From assembly GCA_023388955.1 (NCBI GenBank), contig JAEWFH010000078.1:1-11766 (forward strand): 11,766 nt of DNA, in the 5' to 3' direction. Below the pieces are notes generated by a model. It saw nothing but the letters and a program-made list of their open reading frames with translations. It did no database searches and was not told the DNA's origin. Positions 5,971 through 11,766 of this stretch are shown here, in pieces (the stretch's first letter is position 1; the number at the start of each line of letters is the position of its first letter). A program made the position numbers and the translations under genes. Origin of the DNA: Pseudomonadota bacterium (GTDB lineage: Bacteria > Pseudomonadota > Gammaproteobacteria > Xanthomonadales > Xanthomonadaceae).

Positions 5971-8580
5971 TCAGGCGGCCTTGCCTTCCAGGAAATCCTG
6001 CGCGAACCGCTGCAGGATGCCGCCGGCGGAGTAGACCGACAGCTCGTCGGCGGTGTCCAGGCGGCAGGTCACCGGCACCTCGACGCACTCGCCGTCGCGG
6101 CGCTGGACCACCAGCGTCAGCGTGGCGCCCGGGGCCGGCTCGCCGACCACGTCGTAGGTCTCGCTGCCGTCCAGACCCAGGGTCTTGCGGGTGGTGCCAG
6201 GCTGGAACTGCAGCGGCAGCACGCCCATGCCGACCAGGTTGGTGCGGTGGATGCGCTCGAAGCCCTCGGCCACGATCGCCTCCACCCCGGCCAGGCGCAC
6301 GCCCTTGGCGGCCCAGTCGCGCGAGCTGCCCTGGCCGTAGTCGGCGCCGGCGATGATGATCAGCGGCTGGCGGCGTTCCATGTAGGTCTCGATCGCATCC
6401 CACATGCGCATCACCTCGCCCTCCGGCTCCAGCCGGGCCAGGGAACCCTGCTTGACCTCGCCATCGACCACGGCCATCTCGTTGATCAGCTTGGGGTTGG
6501 CGAAGGTCGCGCGCTGCGCGGTCAGGTGGTCGCCGCGGTGGGTGGCGTAGGAGTTGAAGTCCTCCTCCGGCAGGCCCATCGAGGCCAGGTATTCACCCGC
6601 GGCGCTGGAGGCCATGATCGCGTTGGACGGGGACAGGTGGTCGGTGGTGATGTTGTCGCCCAGCACCGCCAGCGGACGCATGCCGGTGAGCGAGGGCTTG
6701 CCGGCCAGCGCACCTTCCCAGTACGGCGGGCGGCGGATGTAGGTGCTCTGCGGGCGCCAGTCGTACAGCGGCTCGACCTTGTGGCCGAAGGCGGCGCGCG
6801 GGCTGAACATCGGCTCGTAGACCTGGCGGAAGTGTTCCGGCTTCACGTGCGCGGCGACGATCGCGTCGATCTCCTCGTCGCTCGGCCACAGGTCCTTGAG
6901 GGTCACCTCGTTGCCGTCGGCGTCGACCCCCAGCACGTCCTTCTCGATGTCGAAGCGCACCGTGCCGGCGATCGCGTAGGCCACCACCAGCGGCGGCGAG
7001 GCCAGGAAGGCCTGCTTGGCGTAGGGGTGGATGCGCCCGTCGAAATTGCGGTTGCCGCTGAGCACGGCGACGGCGTACAGGTCGCGGTCGATGACTTCCT
7101 GCTGGATCTTCGGGTCCAGCGCGCCACTCATGCCGTTGCAGGTGGTGCAGGCGAAGCCGACGATGCCGAAGCCCAGGTTCTCCAGCTCGTCCAGCAACCC
7201 GGCGTCCTGCAGGTACAACTCGACTGCCTTGGAACCCGGCGCCAGCGAGGACTTCACCCACGGCTTGCGGACCAGGCCGCGGCGGTTGGCGTTGCGCGCC
7301 AGCAGGCCGGCGGCGATCACGTTGCGCGGGTTGGAGGTGTTGGTGCAGCTGGTGATGGCGGCGATGATCACCCCACCGTCCGGGATCAGCCCCTCGGCCT
7401 CCTGGGCGCGCGCGGCCGGCAGGTCGGCGGCGATGCCGCGCTCGGCCAGGTCGGCGGTCGCCAGCCGGCGGTGCGGGTTGGACGGGCCGGCCATGTTGCG
7501 GCCCACCGAGGACAGGTCGAAGTGCAGGGTGCGTTCGTACTCGGCGGTGGCCAGCGCGTCGGCCCACAGGCCGGTGTGCTTCGCGTAGGCCTCCACCAGC
7601 TGGATCTGCTCCTCCTCGCGGCCGGTCAGGCGCAGGTAGTCCAGGGTGTTGTCGTCGATGAAGAACATCGCCGCGGTGGCGCCGTACTCGGGCGCCATGT
7701 TGGAGATGGTGGCGCGGTCGCCGACGGTCAGCGCCGCCGCACCCTCGCCACGGAACTCCAGGTAGGCGCCGACCACCTTCTGCTGGCGCAGGAACTCGGT
7801 CAGCGCCAGCACGATGTCGGTGGCGGTGATGCCCGGCTGCGGCTTGCCGGTCAGCTCCACGGCGACGATGTCGGGCAGGCGCATCCAGGACGGATTGCCG
7901 AGCATCACGCTCTCCGCCTCCAGCCCGCCCACGCCCACCGCGATCACGCCCAGCGAGTCCACGTGCGGTGTGTGGCTGTCGGTGCCGACGCAGGTATCGG
8001 GGAAGGCCACGCCGTCGCGGACGTAGATCACCGGCGACATCTTCTCCAGGTTGATCTGGTGCATGATCCCGTTGCCCGGCGGGATCACGTCCATGTTCTC
8101 GAAGGCCTCGGCGGTCCAGTCGATGAAGTGGAAGCGGTCGGCGTTGCGGCGCTCCTCGACCTCGCGGTTGCGGTTGAACGCGGCCGGATCCGACCCGTCG
8201 TATTCCACCGCCAGCGAGTGGTCGACGATCAGCTGCACCGGCACCACCGGGTTCACCTGCGCCGGATCGCCCCCCTTCTCGGCGATCGCATCGCGCAGCC
8301 CGGCCAGGTCGACCAGCGCGGTCTGGCCGAGGATGTCGTGGCAGACCACGCGCGCCGGGAACCACGGGAAGTCCAGGTCGCGGCGGCGTTCGACCAGCTG
8401 GCCGAGGAAGGCGTCGACCCGGGCCGGTTCGGCGCGGCGGACGATGTTCTCGGCATGCACGCGCGCGGTGTAGGGCAGCCGGTCCCACGCGCCGGGCTGC
8501 AGGCGGTCGACCGCCTCGCGCGCGTCGTAGAAGTGGAGGTCGGTGCCGGGGAGGGGCTTGCGGTAGAGGGCGTTGTCCAT
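5971..8580 (-). CDS. acnD: Fe/S-dependent 2-methylcitrate dehydratase AcnD
   Basis: Aconitase-family enzyme of propionate catabolism that dehydrates 2-methylcitrate to 2-methyl-trans-aconitate, which needs PrpF for further use. 869 residues, the length typical of AcnD. The three [4Fe-4S] ligands are visible: C412 (SCTNTSN) and C478/C481 (ACTTCNG). The substrate-binding TDSHTPH (200-206) and the swivel-domain GSSRDWAAKG are present. The N-terminal RKPLPG, the MAGPSNPHRR stretch (363-372) and the adjacent prpF favour AcnD over housekeeping AcnA. The ATG at 8580 lies 9 bp past the stop of the HipA-like gene. GGGCGG is immediately upstream, closer than an ideal ribosome site and inside a small hairpin. 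In related bacteria the usual order is prpB-prpC-acnD-prpF; here the upstream position is taken by the HipA-like ORF, so prpB/prpC must lie elsewhere if present. Confidence 0.95.
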   Translation of the reverse strand: MDNALYRKPLPGTDLHFYDAREAVDRLQPGAWDRLPYTARVHAENIVRRAEPARVDAFLGQLVERRRDLDFPWFPARVVCHDILGQTALVDLAGLRDAIAEKGGDPAQVNPVVPVQLIVDHSLAVEYDGSDPAAFNRNREVEERRNADRFHFIDWTAEAFENMDVIPPGNGIMHQINLEKMSPVIYVRDGVAFPDTCVGTDSHTPHVDSLGVIAVGVGGLEAESVMLGNPSWMRLPDIVAVELTGKPQPGITATDIVLALTEFLRQQKVVGAYLEFRGEGAAALTVGDRATISNMAPEYGATAAMFFIDDNTLDYLRLTGREEEQIQLVEAYAKHTGLWADALATAEYERTLHFDLSSVGRNMAGPSNPHRRLATADLAERGIAADLPAARAQEAEGLIPDGGVIIAAITSCTNTSNPRNVIAAGLLARNANRRGLVRKPWVKSSLAPGSKAVELYLQDAGLLDELENLGFGIVGFACTTCNGMSGALDPKIQQEVIDRDLYAVAVLSGNRNFDGRIHPYAKQAFLASPPLVVAYAIAGTVRFDIEKDVLGVDADGNEVTLKDLWPSDEEIDAIVAAHVKPEHFRQVYEPMFSPRAAFGHKVEPLYDWRPQSTYIRRPPYWEGALAGKPSLTGMRPLAVLGDNITTDHLSPSNAIMASSAAGEYLASMGLPEEDFNSYATHRGDHLTAQRATFANPKLINEMAVVDGEVKQGSLARLEPEGEVMRMWDAIETYMERRQPLIIIAGADYGQGSSRDWAAKGVRLAGVEAIVAEGFERIHRTNLVGMGVLPLQFQPGTTRKTLGLDGSETYDVVGEPAPGATLTLVVQRRDGECVEVPVTCRLDTADELSVYSAGGILQRFAQDFLEGKAA

Positions 8581-8600
8581 CCGCCCATTCTAACGGGCGG
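8581..8600 (-). repeat. Hairpin over the acnD translation start region
   Basis: Arms CCGCCC (8581-8586) and GGGCGG (8595-8600) flank an 8-nt loop that includes the stop codon of the upstream HipA-like gene. On the minus-strand RNA, the GGGCGG next to the acnD ATG pairs with the upstream CCGCCC. It could couple acnD translation to ribosomes finishing the upstream gene, or be chance in GC-rich DNA. Confidence 0.35.
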
Positions 8601-9594
8601 CTGCCGGGTGGGCCTGTTCCTGTCCGTACCTGGCCAGCGCCCTCGCCACGGCATCGCCGCAACGTGCCGCCAGTCCGCGGAACGGCCCGGACACGCCCAT
8701 ACAGTCCGCCACCAGCGCCCAGAACCGCACGGCGGCGTGCGCGGCCTGGCTCCACTCCGCGTGCTGCCCGGGCACGGGAGGCACCACGGTGAACGTGCGT
8801 TCGACCACCTCGCCATTGCCGGCCGGGCGGAACAGCATCGGCAGCATGTCGTAGGCCGGCGCCAGCGCCAGCGGCCGGGTGTCGCTGAGCGTCAGGGCGG
8901 CATTGCCCAGATGCATGTCGGTGTTGCCGATCAGCGCCCCGAACCAGCCGATCACGCGCAGGCGGTGCGCATCGTCCGGCCGCAGCCAGCCGTCGTCCTG
9001 GAGCTGCTGCGCATAGCGCCACCAGTCAATGCGGCCATGGCCGTGGAAGGCGGCGTCCAATGCGGCCAGGGAGACAAAGCCGCGGCGCCCTCGCAGGGGC
9101 GTGCGGTCAAAGCGCGTGGACTCCAGGAACACCCGACCGGACCCCTCGAGGATCTGCGACCCGGCAGCGGGAAGCCGGTGCTCGCACAGCACCGTCGCCG
9201 CGATGTGCTCGCACTGCAGGAGGTCGCCCCAACGCCGGCCCGCGGGTGTCGTGGTGCGCTCGCTGAACTTCACGATCAGCGATCGAACGCCCTCGTCCCC
9301 GTGCACATTGGCCAGGAACTTGGGCTGCTCCCCGCCGGCCGAGGAGCCGGCCAGCTCGCCGCGCAATGCAGCTTCGGCCAGCTGCGGATAGCGCGCCTGG
9401 CGATCCTCCGGCAGCAGGACATCGTCGTGCGACAGGCCCAGCTGCAGCGCCGCCTGCAAGGCCGCATCGCCGAGCACCAGGTCCCCGGGCTGGTCGTGGC
9501 CGTGGTGCAACAGGCCGAGCACGATGTCATCGGCGCCCCAGCGCAGCAGGTCATCGGGGGCACCGAGCCGGCGGGCGACGTGCTGGACGAACAT
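8590..9594 (-). CDS. HipA-family (YjjJ-like) serine/threonine kinase, probably 5'-truncated
   Basis: Resembles the kinase portion of HipA-family toxins, which phosphorylate translation components. Visible motifs: nucleotide-loop SSAGGEQPKF (84-93), ATP-binding K109 in LIVKF, ESTRFDR (158-164), catalytic loop NTDMHLGN (224-231) with D226, and metal-binding D249 in AYDMLP. All kinase elements therefore look intact. YjjJ-type members are about 440 residues with an N-terminal winged helix. This ORF has 334, and family-like sequence (RPQGFLGR) continues in frame upstream of the ATG at 9594, reaching to about 15 bp from the bfr stop. That suggests the N-terminal quarter was deleted at the bfr junction. 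The ATG has no good ribosome site and no HipB-type antitoxin gene is adjacent. The function, if any, is unknown. It may survive as a transcribed spacer between bfr and acnD. Confidence 0.75.
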   Translation of the reverse strand: MFVQHVARRLGAPDDLLRWGADDIVLGLLHHGHDQPGDLVLGDAALQAALQLGLSHDDVLLPEDRQARYPQLAEAALRGELAGSSAGGEQPKFLANVHGDEGVRSLIVKFSERTTTPAGRRWGDLLQCEHIAATVLCEHRLPAAGSQILEGSGRVFLESTRFDRTPLRGRRGFVSLAALDAAFHGHGRIDWWRYAQQLQDDGWLRPDDAHRLRVIGWFGALIGNTDMHLGNAALTLSDTRPLALAPAYDMLPMLFRPAGNGEVVERTFTVVPPVPGQHAEWSQAAHAAVRFWALVADCMGVSGPFRGLAARCGDAVARALARYGQEQAHPAAAR

Positions 9595-9632
9595 CCGCCC
9601 CAGGAATCCCTGCGGGCGCTGGTTTCCGGGCG

Positions 9633-10103
9633 TCAGTCGTCGAGCTGCTGGGCCAGGTAGTTCGGCTCGCCGATGCGGGCGATCAGGGCCAGCTGGGTCT
9701 CGATCCAGTCCACGTGCTCTTCCTCGGACTCGAGGATGTCGGCGAACAGGTCACGGCTGACGTAGTCGCCGATCGACTCGCTGTAGGCGATCGCCTCGCG
9801 CAGCAGCGGGATGGCATCCATCTCCAGCGCCAGGTCGCACTCCAGGATCTCGCGCGGACCCTCGCCGATGCGCAGCTTGCCCAGTGCCTGGAAGTTGGGA
9901 AGGCCCTCGAGGAACAGGATCCGCTCGGCGAGCACGTCGGCGTGCTTCATCTCGTCGATGGACTCCTCGTACTCGTGCTGGGCGAGCTCCTTCAGGCCCC
10001 AGTCCTTCAGCATCTTGGCGTGCAGGAAGTACTGGTTGATCGCGGTCAGCTCGTTGTAGAGCGCCTTGTTGAGGAATTCGATGACCTTCGCGTCGCCCTT
10101 CAT
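9633..10103 (-). CDS. bfr: Bacterioferritin
   Basis: Heme-containing iron-storage protein forming a 24-subunit shell; oxidises Fe2+ and stores it as mineral. 156 residues, standard length. The diiron ferroxidase ligands E18, E51, H54, E94, E127 and H130, and the inter-subunit heme ligand M52, all fall at their canonical positions. The ATG at 10103 has GGAG 7 nt upstream. It sits downstream of bfd with an 87-bp gap, in which I see no convincing promoter or Fur box, so it could be transcribed with bfd or from a weak promoter of its own. Its TGA abuts the remnant of the HipA-like gene. Confidence 0.97.
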   Translation of the reverse strand: MKGDAKVIEFLNKALYNELTAINQYFLHAKMLKDWGLKELAQHEYEESIDEMKHADVLAERILFLEGLPNFQALGKLRIGEGPREILECDLALEMDAIPLLREAIAYSESIGDYVSRDLFADILESEEEHVDWIETQLALIARIGEPNYLAQQLDD

Positions 10104-10190
10104 GGCCGTGCTCCGTGGTGGGGATGCAGACGACTCTAGCGCGATGCCGCCACGCGTGACGGAACGCGAATCAGGTGCAGCAAGAGGGCG

Positions 10191-10388
10191 TCAGGCGGCC
10201 TGGTCGAGCAGCGGAAGCCGGAGCTCCGCACGGGCCTCGGCCAGCAGCAGGGTGGCATCGGGGATGCAGCTGCCGCAGCACGATCCCGCGCCGGTGCGCA
10301 TGGTCAGTTCCGCCATGGAGGCGCAGCCCGCGGCGGCGGCCTGGCGGATGTCCTTGTCGGTGACGGCGTTGCAGATGCAGACGTACAC
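10191..10388 (-). CDS. bfd: Bacterioferritin-associated ferredoxin Bfd
   Basis: Small [2Fe-2S] protein that delivers electrons to the bacterioferritin heme so that stored iron is reduced and released. With the GTG start at 10388 the protein is 65 residues and its cluster cysteines fall at C4, C6, C38 and C41, the same positions as in E. coli Bfd, with the N-terminus reading MYVCICNAVTD. Longer in-frame starts (ATG at 10457 and 10430) are rejected: the first lies in the -35/Fur box and the second in the -10 hexamer. No strong ribosome site is seen before the GTG. It sits next to bfr on the same strand. Fur repression when iron is plentiful, and expression when iron is scarce, fits its iron-release role. 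Confidence 0.92.
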   Translation of the reverse strand: MYVCICNAVTDKDIRQAAAAGCASMAELTMRTGAGSCCGSCIPDATLLLAEARAELRLPLLDQAA

Positions 10389-10428
10389 GGCGGAACCGGC
10401 TGGCGCGCCGGGAAGTGGCGCGGAGCCC

Positions 10429-10457
10429 ATTCCACTACGAATGAGAATGAGTGTCAA
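10429..10457 (-). promoter_or_regulatory. bfd promoter overlapped by a Fur box
   Basis: Minus strand: a perfect -35 TTGACA (10452-10457), 17-bp spacer, and -10 TGGAAT (10429-10434, 4 of 6). Plus strand: TGAGAATGAGTGTCA (10442-10456) matches the 7-1-7 Fur motif TGATAAT-n-ATTATCA at 11 of 14 positions and covers most of the -35 and the spacer. A bound Fur dimer would block RNA polymerase. The predicted transcript start is near 10422, leaving a leader of about 34 nt before the bfd GTG. The promoter begins right after the rppH stop codon. Confidence 0.82.
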
Positions 10458-11027
10458 TCATGCGCGGGCAGGGCGTTGTGCTTGCGTTGCCGGCGGCCGC
10501 CGCCGGCGGCGGGTGAGCTCCGGCCGCGGTTGCGGCACCGCGTGCGCCCCCGCGATCTCGCGCGCGAACGGGGCCAGGTGCTGCAGCGCCCGCACGTAGA
10601 CCCCGCGCTTGAACATCACCACGTGCTCGGCGGGGTACCAGAAGTCCACCCAGCGCCAGTGGTCGAATTCCGGCTTGTCGGTGAGGTCCAGGCGCACGTC
10701 GGACTCCCGCCCGGTCAGCCGCAGCAGGAACCAGACCTGCTTCTGGCCGATGCACACCAGCTTCTCGTGGCGGCGGATGGCGCGCTCGGGCAGCCGGTAG
10801 CGCAGCCAGCCCGGCGTGGTGCCCAGCACCTCGACGTGGGCCGGCTCCAGGCCGGTCTCCTCGTTCAGCTCCCGGTACATCGCCTCGATGGGCGTCTCGT
10901 CGGTGTTCATCCCGCCCTGCGGGAACTGCCAGCCGTCACGACGCACCCGCCGCGCCCAGAACAGGCGCCCGTCGTCGTGCATCAGCACGATGCCCACATT
11001 GGGGCGAAACCCGTCCGGATCGATCAC
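10458..11027 (-). CDS. rppH: RNA pyrophosphohydrolase RppH (Nudix)
   Basis: Removes pyrophosphate from the 5' end of triphosphorylated mRNA, triggering RNase E-dependent decay. With the GTG start at 11027 the protein begins MIDPDGFRPNVG, as in E. coli RppH, and has 189 residues. The Nudix box starts at G38 and its catalytic E53, E56 and E57 coincide with the E. coli numbering. WQFPQGG precedes it. The GTG has GGGAG 6 nt upstream; an in-frame ATG at 11066 lies inside the candidate promoter spacer and is unlikely. The C-terminal tail (about 160-189) is rich in Arg, Pro and Ala with a run of five arginines, plausibly disordered and RNA-contacting. The gene ends where the bfd promoter begins. Confidence 0.95.
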   Translation of the reverse strand: MIDPDGFRPNVGIVLMHDDGRLFWARRVRRDGWQFPQGGMNTDETPIEAMYRELNEETGLEPAHVEVLGTTPGWLRYRLPERAIRRHEKLVCIGQKQVWFLLRLTGRESDVRLDLTDKPEFDHWRWVDFWYPAEHVVMFKRGVYVRALQHLAPFAREIAGAHAVPQPRPELTRRRRRPPATQAQRPARA

Positions 11028-11056
11028 GGCGGACTCCCGAAGCGTCACTGTGATCG

Positions 11057-11085
11057 ACTCTGCCACGGGGGGCAGGGGCCGGCAA
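11057..11085 (-). promoter_or_regulatory. Candidate rppH promoter
   Basis: Minus strand: -35 TTGCCG (11080-11085), 17-bp spacer, -10 CAGAGT (11057-11062). Match to consensus is modest (4 of 6 and 3 of 6) but spacing is ideal. The implied start near 11050 gives a 23-nt leader carrying the GGGAG ribosome site and supports the GTG start of rppH. I see nothing else in the gap between rppH and the divergent tRNA promoter. Confidence 0.4.
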
Positions 11086-11135
11086 GGCGGACGGAGCGCG
11101 GGGATACAGGTTCAGGCAGCAGCCGCCACAGGCGA

Positions 11136-11164
11136 TTGACACCCGGGGCCGGGGAGCGGAAAAT
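11136..11164 (+). promoter_or_regulatory. Promoter of the tRNA-Met gene
   Basis: Perfect -35 TTGACA (11136-11141), 17-bp spacer, and -10 GAAAAT (11159-11164, 4 of 6). It is followed by a GC-rich stretch of the kind found in stringently controlled stable-RNA promoters. Predicted start near 11171, about 8 nt before the mature tRNA 5' end. Confidence 0.75.
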
Positions 11165-11178
11165 TGCCGGTTCCGAGT

Positions 11179-11255
11179 GGCTATGTAGCTCAGACGGTTA
11201 GAGCGCGAGACTCATAATCCCGAGGTCGGTGGTTCGATTCCACCCATAGCCACCA
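11179..11255 (+). tRNA. tRNA-Met (anticodon CAT), elongator type
   Basis: 77 nt with encoded CCA. Acceptor GGCTATG pairs fully with CATAGCC, the D-stem is GCTC/GAGC, and the T-stem GGTGG/CCACC has loop TTCGATT. The anticodon loop CTCATAA carries CAT at 11213-11215. The acceptor resembles elongator tRNA-Met; the initiator is excluded because the first acceptor pair is a normal G-C and the GGG/CCC anticodon stem is absent. A tRNA-Ile2 with lysidine also has CAT and is the main alternative. The anticodon stem CGAGA/TCCCG has one A-C mismatch (11208 with 11220). Confidence 0.93.
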
Positions 11256-11269
11256 ACCGGATTTCGCAG

Positions 11270-11297
11270 AACCTCCACGATCCCGTGGGGGTTTTTT
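11270..11297 (+). terminator. Intrinsic terminator after tRNA-Met
   Basis: Stem AACCTCCACG (11270-11279) pairs with CGTGGGGGTT (11284-11293), 10 bp with one T-G wobble, loop ATCC. It ends in a run of six T (11292-11297). It lies 14 bp beyond the tRNA CCA. Confidence 0.9.
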
Positions 11298-11301
11298 GCT
11301 T

Positions 11302-11640
11302 TCAGGGGTTGCGTCGACAGTCTTCCGTGCGCGGCCGCGGCACCCCCTGCAGCCAGTACGCAGAGGAGCGGCCACCGGTGTCGGCGCGCTCCAGGACTCC
11401 TGCCTCCACCAGTGCACGCAGGTCGCGCAGGGCCGTATCGGAGGAGGTGCGGGTCAGTGCCGCCCACTTGCGGTTGGTCACTGGCTGTTCGAACTCGTCC
11501 AGGACCTTGTTGAGCGCCTTGACCTGGCGCCCGGTCAGCGACACGTGCGCGACGCGCTGCCAGAACATCGCCTTGGCGAGGACCCGGTCGAGTTCGGTGT
11601 CGGATCGGCGTACCGCGCGCAGCAGGCAGTCCAGGAACCA
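11302..11640 (-). pseudogene. C-terminal remnant of a Fic family protein
   Basis: The open frame begins near WFLDCLLRAV at 11640 and continues through RVLAKAMFWQRV, LTGRQVKALNKVLDEFE, NRKWAALTRTSSDTALRDL and GGRSSAYWL to the stop at 11302. This matches the C-terminal helical linker plus winged-helix segment common in Fic proteins, which AMPylate or otherwise modify targets. The catalytic Fic core (HPFxxGNGR motif) is missing. The first ATG (11568) lies inside the remnant and has no ribosome site. Upstream, the sequence switches abruptly to an antitoxin-like gene in another frame, so this is a deletion product and not a functional gene. Assignment is by recognised pattern, not by search. Confidence 0.75.
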
Positions 11641-11766
11641 TTGCCCTCTCCGGACAGCGCCTTGTCCAGACCCTCACGGCTGATTCCGGTGTCCCGCGCC
11701 AACTGACTCATGTTCCGCGCGCGCCACCACCCCGAGCGCATGCGCGATGTACGCCGGATCATTGCC
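11640..11766 (-). pseudogene. Frameshifted, truncated HigA-type addiction-module antitoxin, partial
   Basis: From the right edge, one frame reads GNDPAYIAHALGVVARA. A second frame continues RNMSQLARDTGISREG and then LDKALSGEGN. Together these match the helix-turn-helix portion of the putative addiction-module antidote family (COG3636-like, partner of RelE/HigB-type toxins). The frame changes at a GC-dinucleotide run (11716-11724); two extra bases there would restore a continuous ARARN reading. After GEGN the family sequence stops and Fic-like sequence starts. The gene is thus broken twice: a frameshift and loss of its C-terminal end. Its 5' part lies beyond the window, so presence of the toxin gene is unknown. 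Confidence 0.7.

Noticed and set aside
5971..8580. Housekeeping aconitase AcnA
   Set aside because: The N-terminus, the MAGPSNPHRR stretch, the length and the neighbouring prpF all point to AcnD.
5536..9660. Plus-strand open frame of 1374 codons
   Set aside because: It lies antisense to prpF, acnD and the HipA-like gene, has a low-complexity His/Gln/Arg/Val-rich composition, no domain motifs, and is explained by third-position G/C bias of the minus-strand genes.
10486..10515. GCC/GGC-rich palindromic tract in the rppH 3' end
   Set aside because: It encodes part of the Arg/Pro tail and is expected in GC-rich coding DNA; no T-run or repeated copy elsewhere.
11028..11066. Longer rppH start at the ATG at 11066
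   Set aside because: The added residues are not part of RppH, the ATG falls inside a candidate promoter, and the GTG at 11027 has GGGAG and yields the family N-terminus.
11190..11417. Minus-strand frame of 75 codons across the tRNA and terminator
   Set aside because: It reads through the antisense of the tRNA and its terminator; no independent evidence for a protein.
1..11766. CRISPR array, insertion sequence ends, rRNA or riboswitch
   Set aside because: No regularly spaced repeats, transposase motifs, terminal inverted repeats, rRNA segments or recognisable riboswitch cores were seen on either strand.

Overview
The window is GC-rich with strong third-position G/C bias. Its gene content (quinol-type NO reductase, Fnr, HemN, AcnD/PrpF, Bfr/Bfd, RppH) fits a chromosomal segment of a gammaproteobacterium, most likely of the Xanthomonadaceae/Lysobacteraceae. 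That placement is inferred from protein style, not from a search. All intact protein genes lie on the minus strand; a single tRNA-Met gene reads on the plus strand.

Layout from left to right: positions 1-1949 hold most of a quinol-dependent nitric oxide reductase (C-terminus cut by the window edge). Positions 2114-4283 hold a hemN-fnr operon. Two FNR-type boxes with the same geometry, one before norB and one before hemN, make this an anaerobic/NO-response block. Fnr carries all four cluster cysteines and the DNA-reading residues that match the boxes, so it probably activates its own operon and norB. Positions 4368-8580 hold prpF and acnD, the isomerase and dehydratase of the AcnD-type 2-methylcitrate cycle, separated by a broken 2H-phosphoesterase gene. 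Positions 8590-9594 hold a HipA-family kinase ORF that looks 5'-truncated at the bfr stop codon. Positions 9633-10457 hold the iron-storage pair bfr and bfd, bfd having a Fur box laid over its promoter. RppH (10458-11027) and tRNA-Met (11179-11255, with promoter and terminator) follow. The right end (11302-11766) is a junction of two dead genes, a frameshifted HigA-type antitoxin piece joined to the C-terminal end of a Fic protein.

I do not see a clearly new biological system. The most interesting signals are (1) a self-consistent FNR regulatory circuit, including a probable leaderless hemN transcript, and (2) a repeated pattern of decay. Three accessory genes (2H phosphoesterase, HipA-like kinase, Fic) survive only as C-terminal parts, each beginning at or very near the end of another gene (acnD, bfr, higA'). 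Two of these three, plus the antitoxin, belong to toxin-antitoxin-like families, which suggests deletion of mobile or addiction-type genes from between housekeeping genes.
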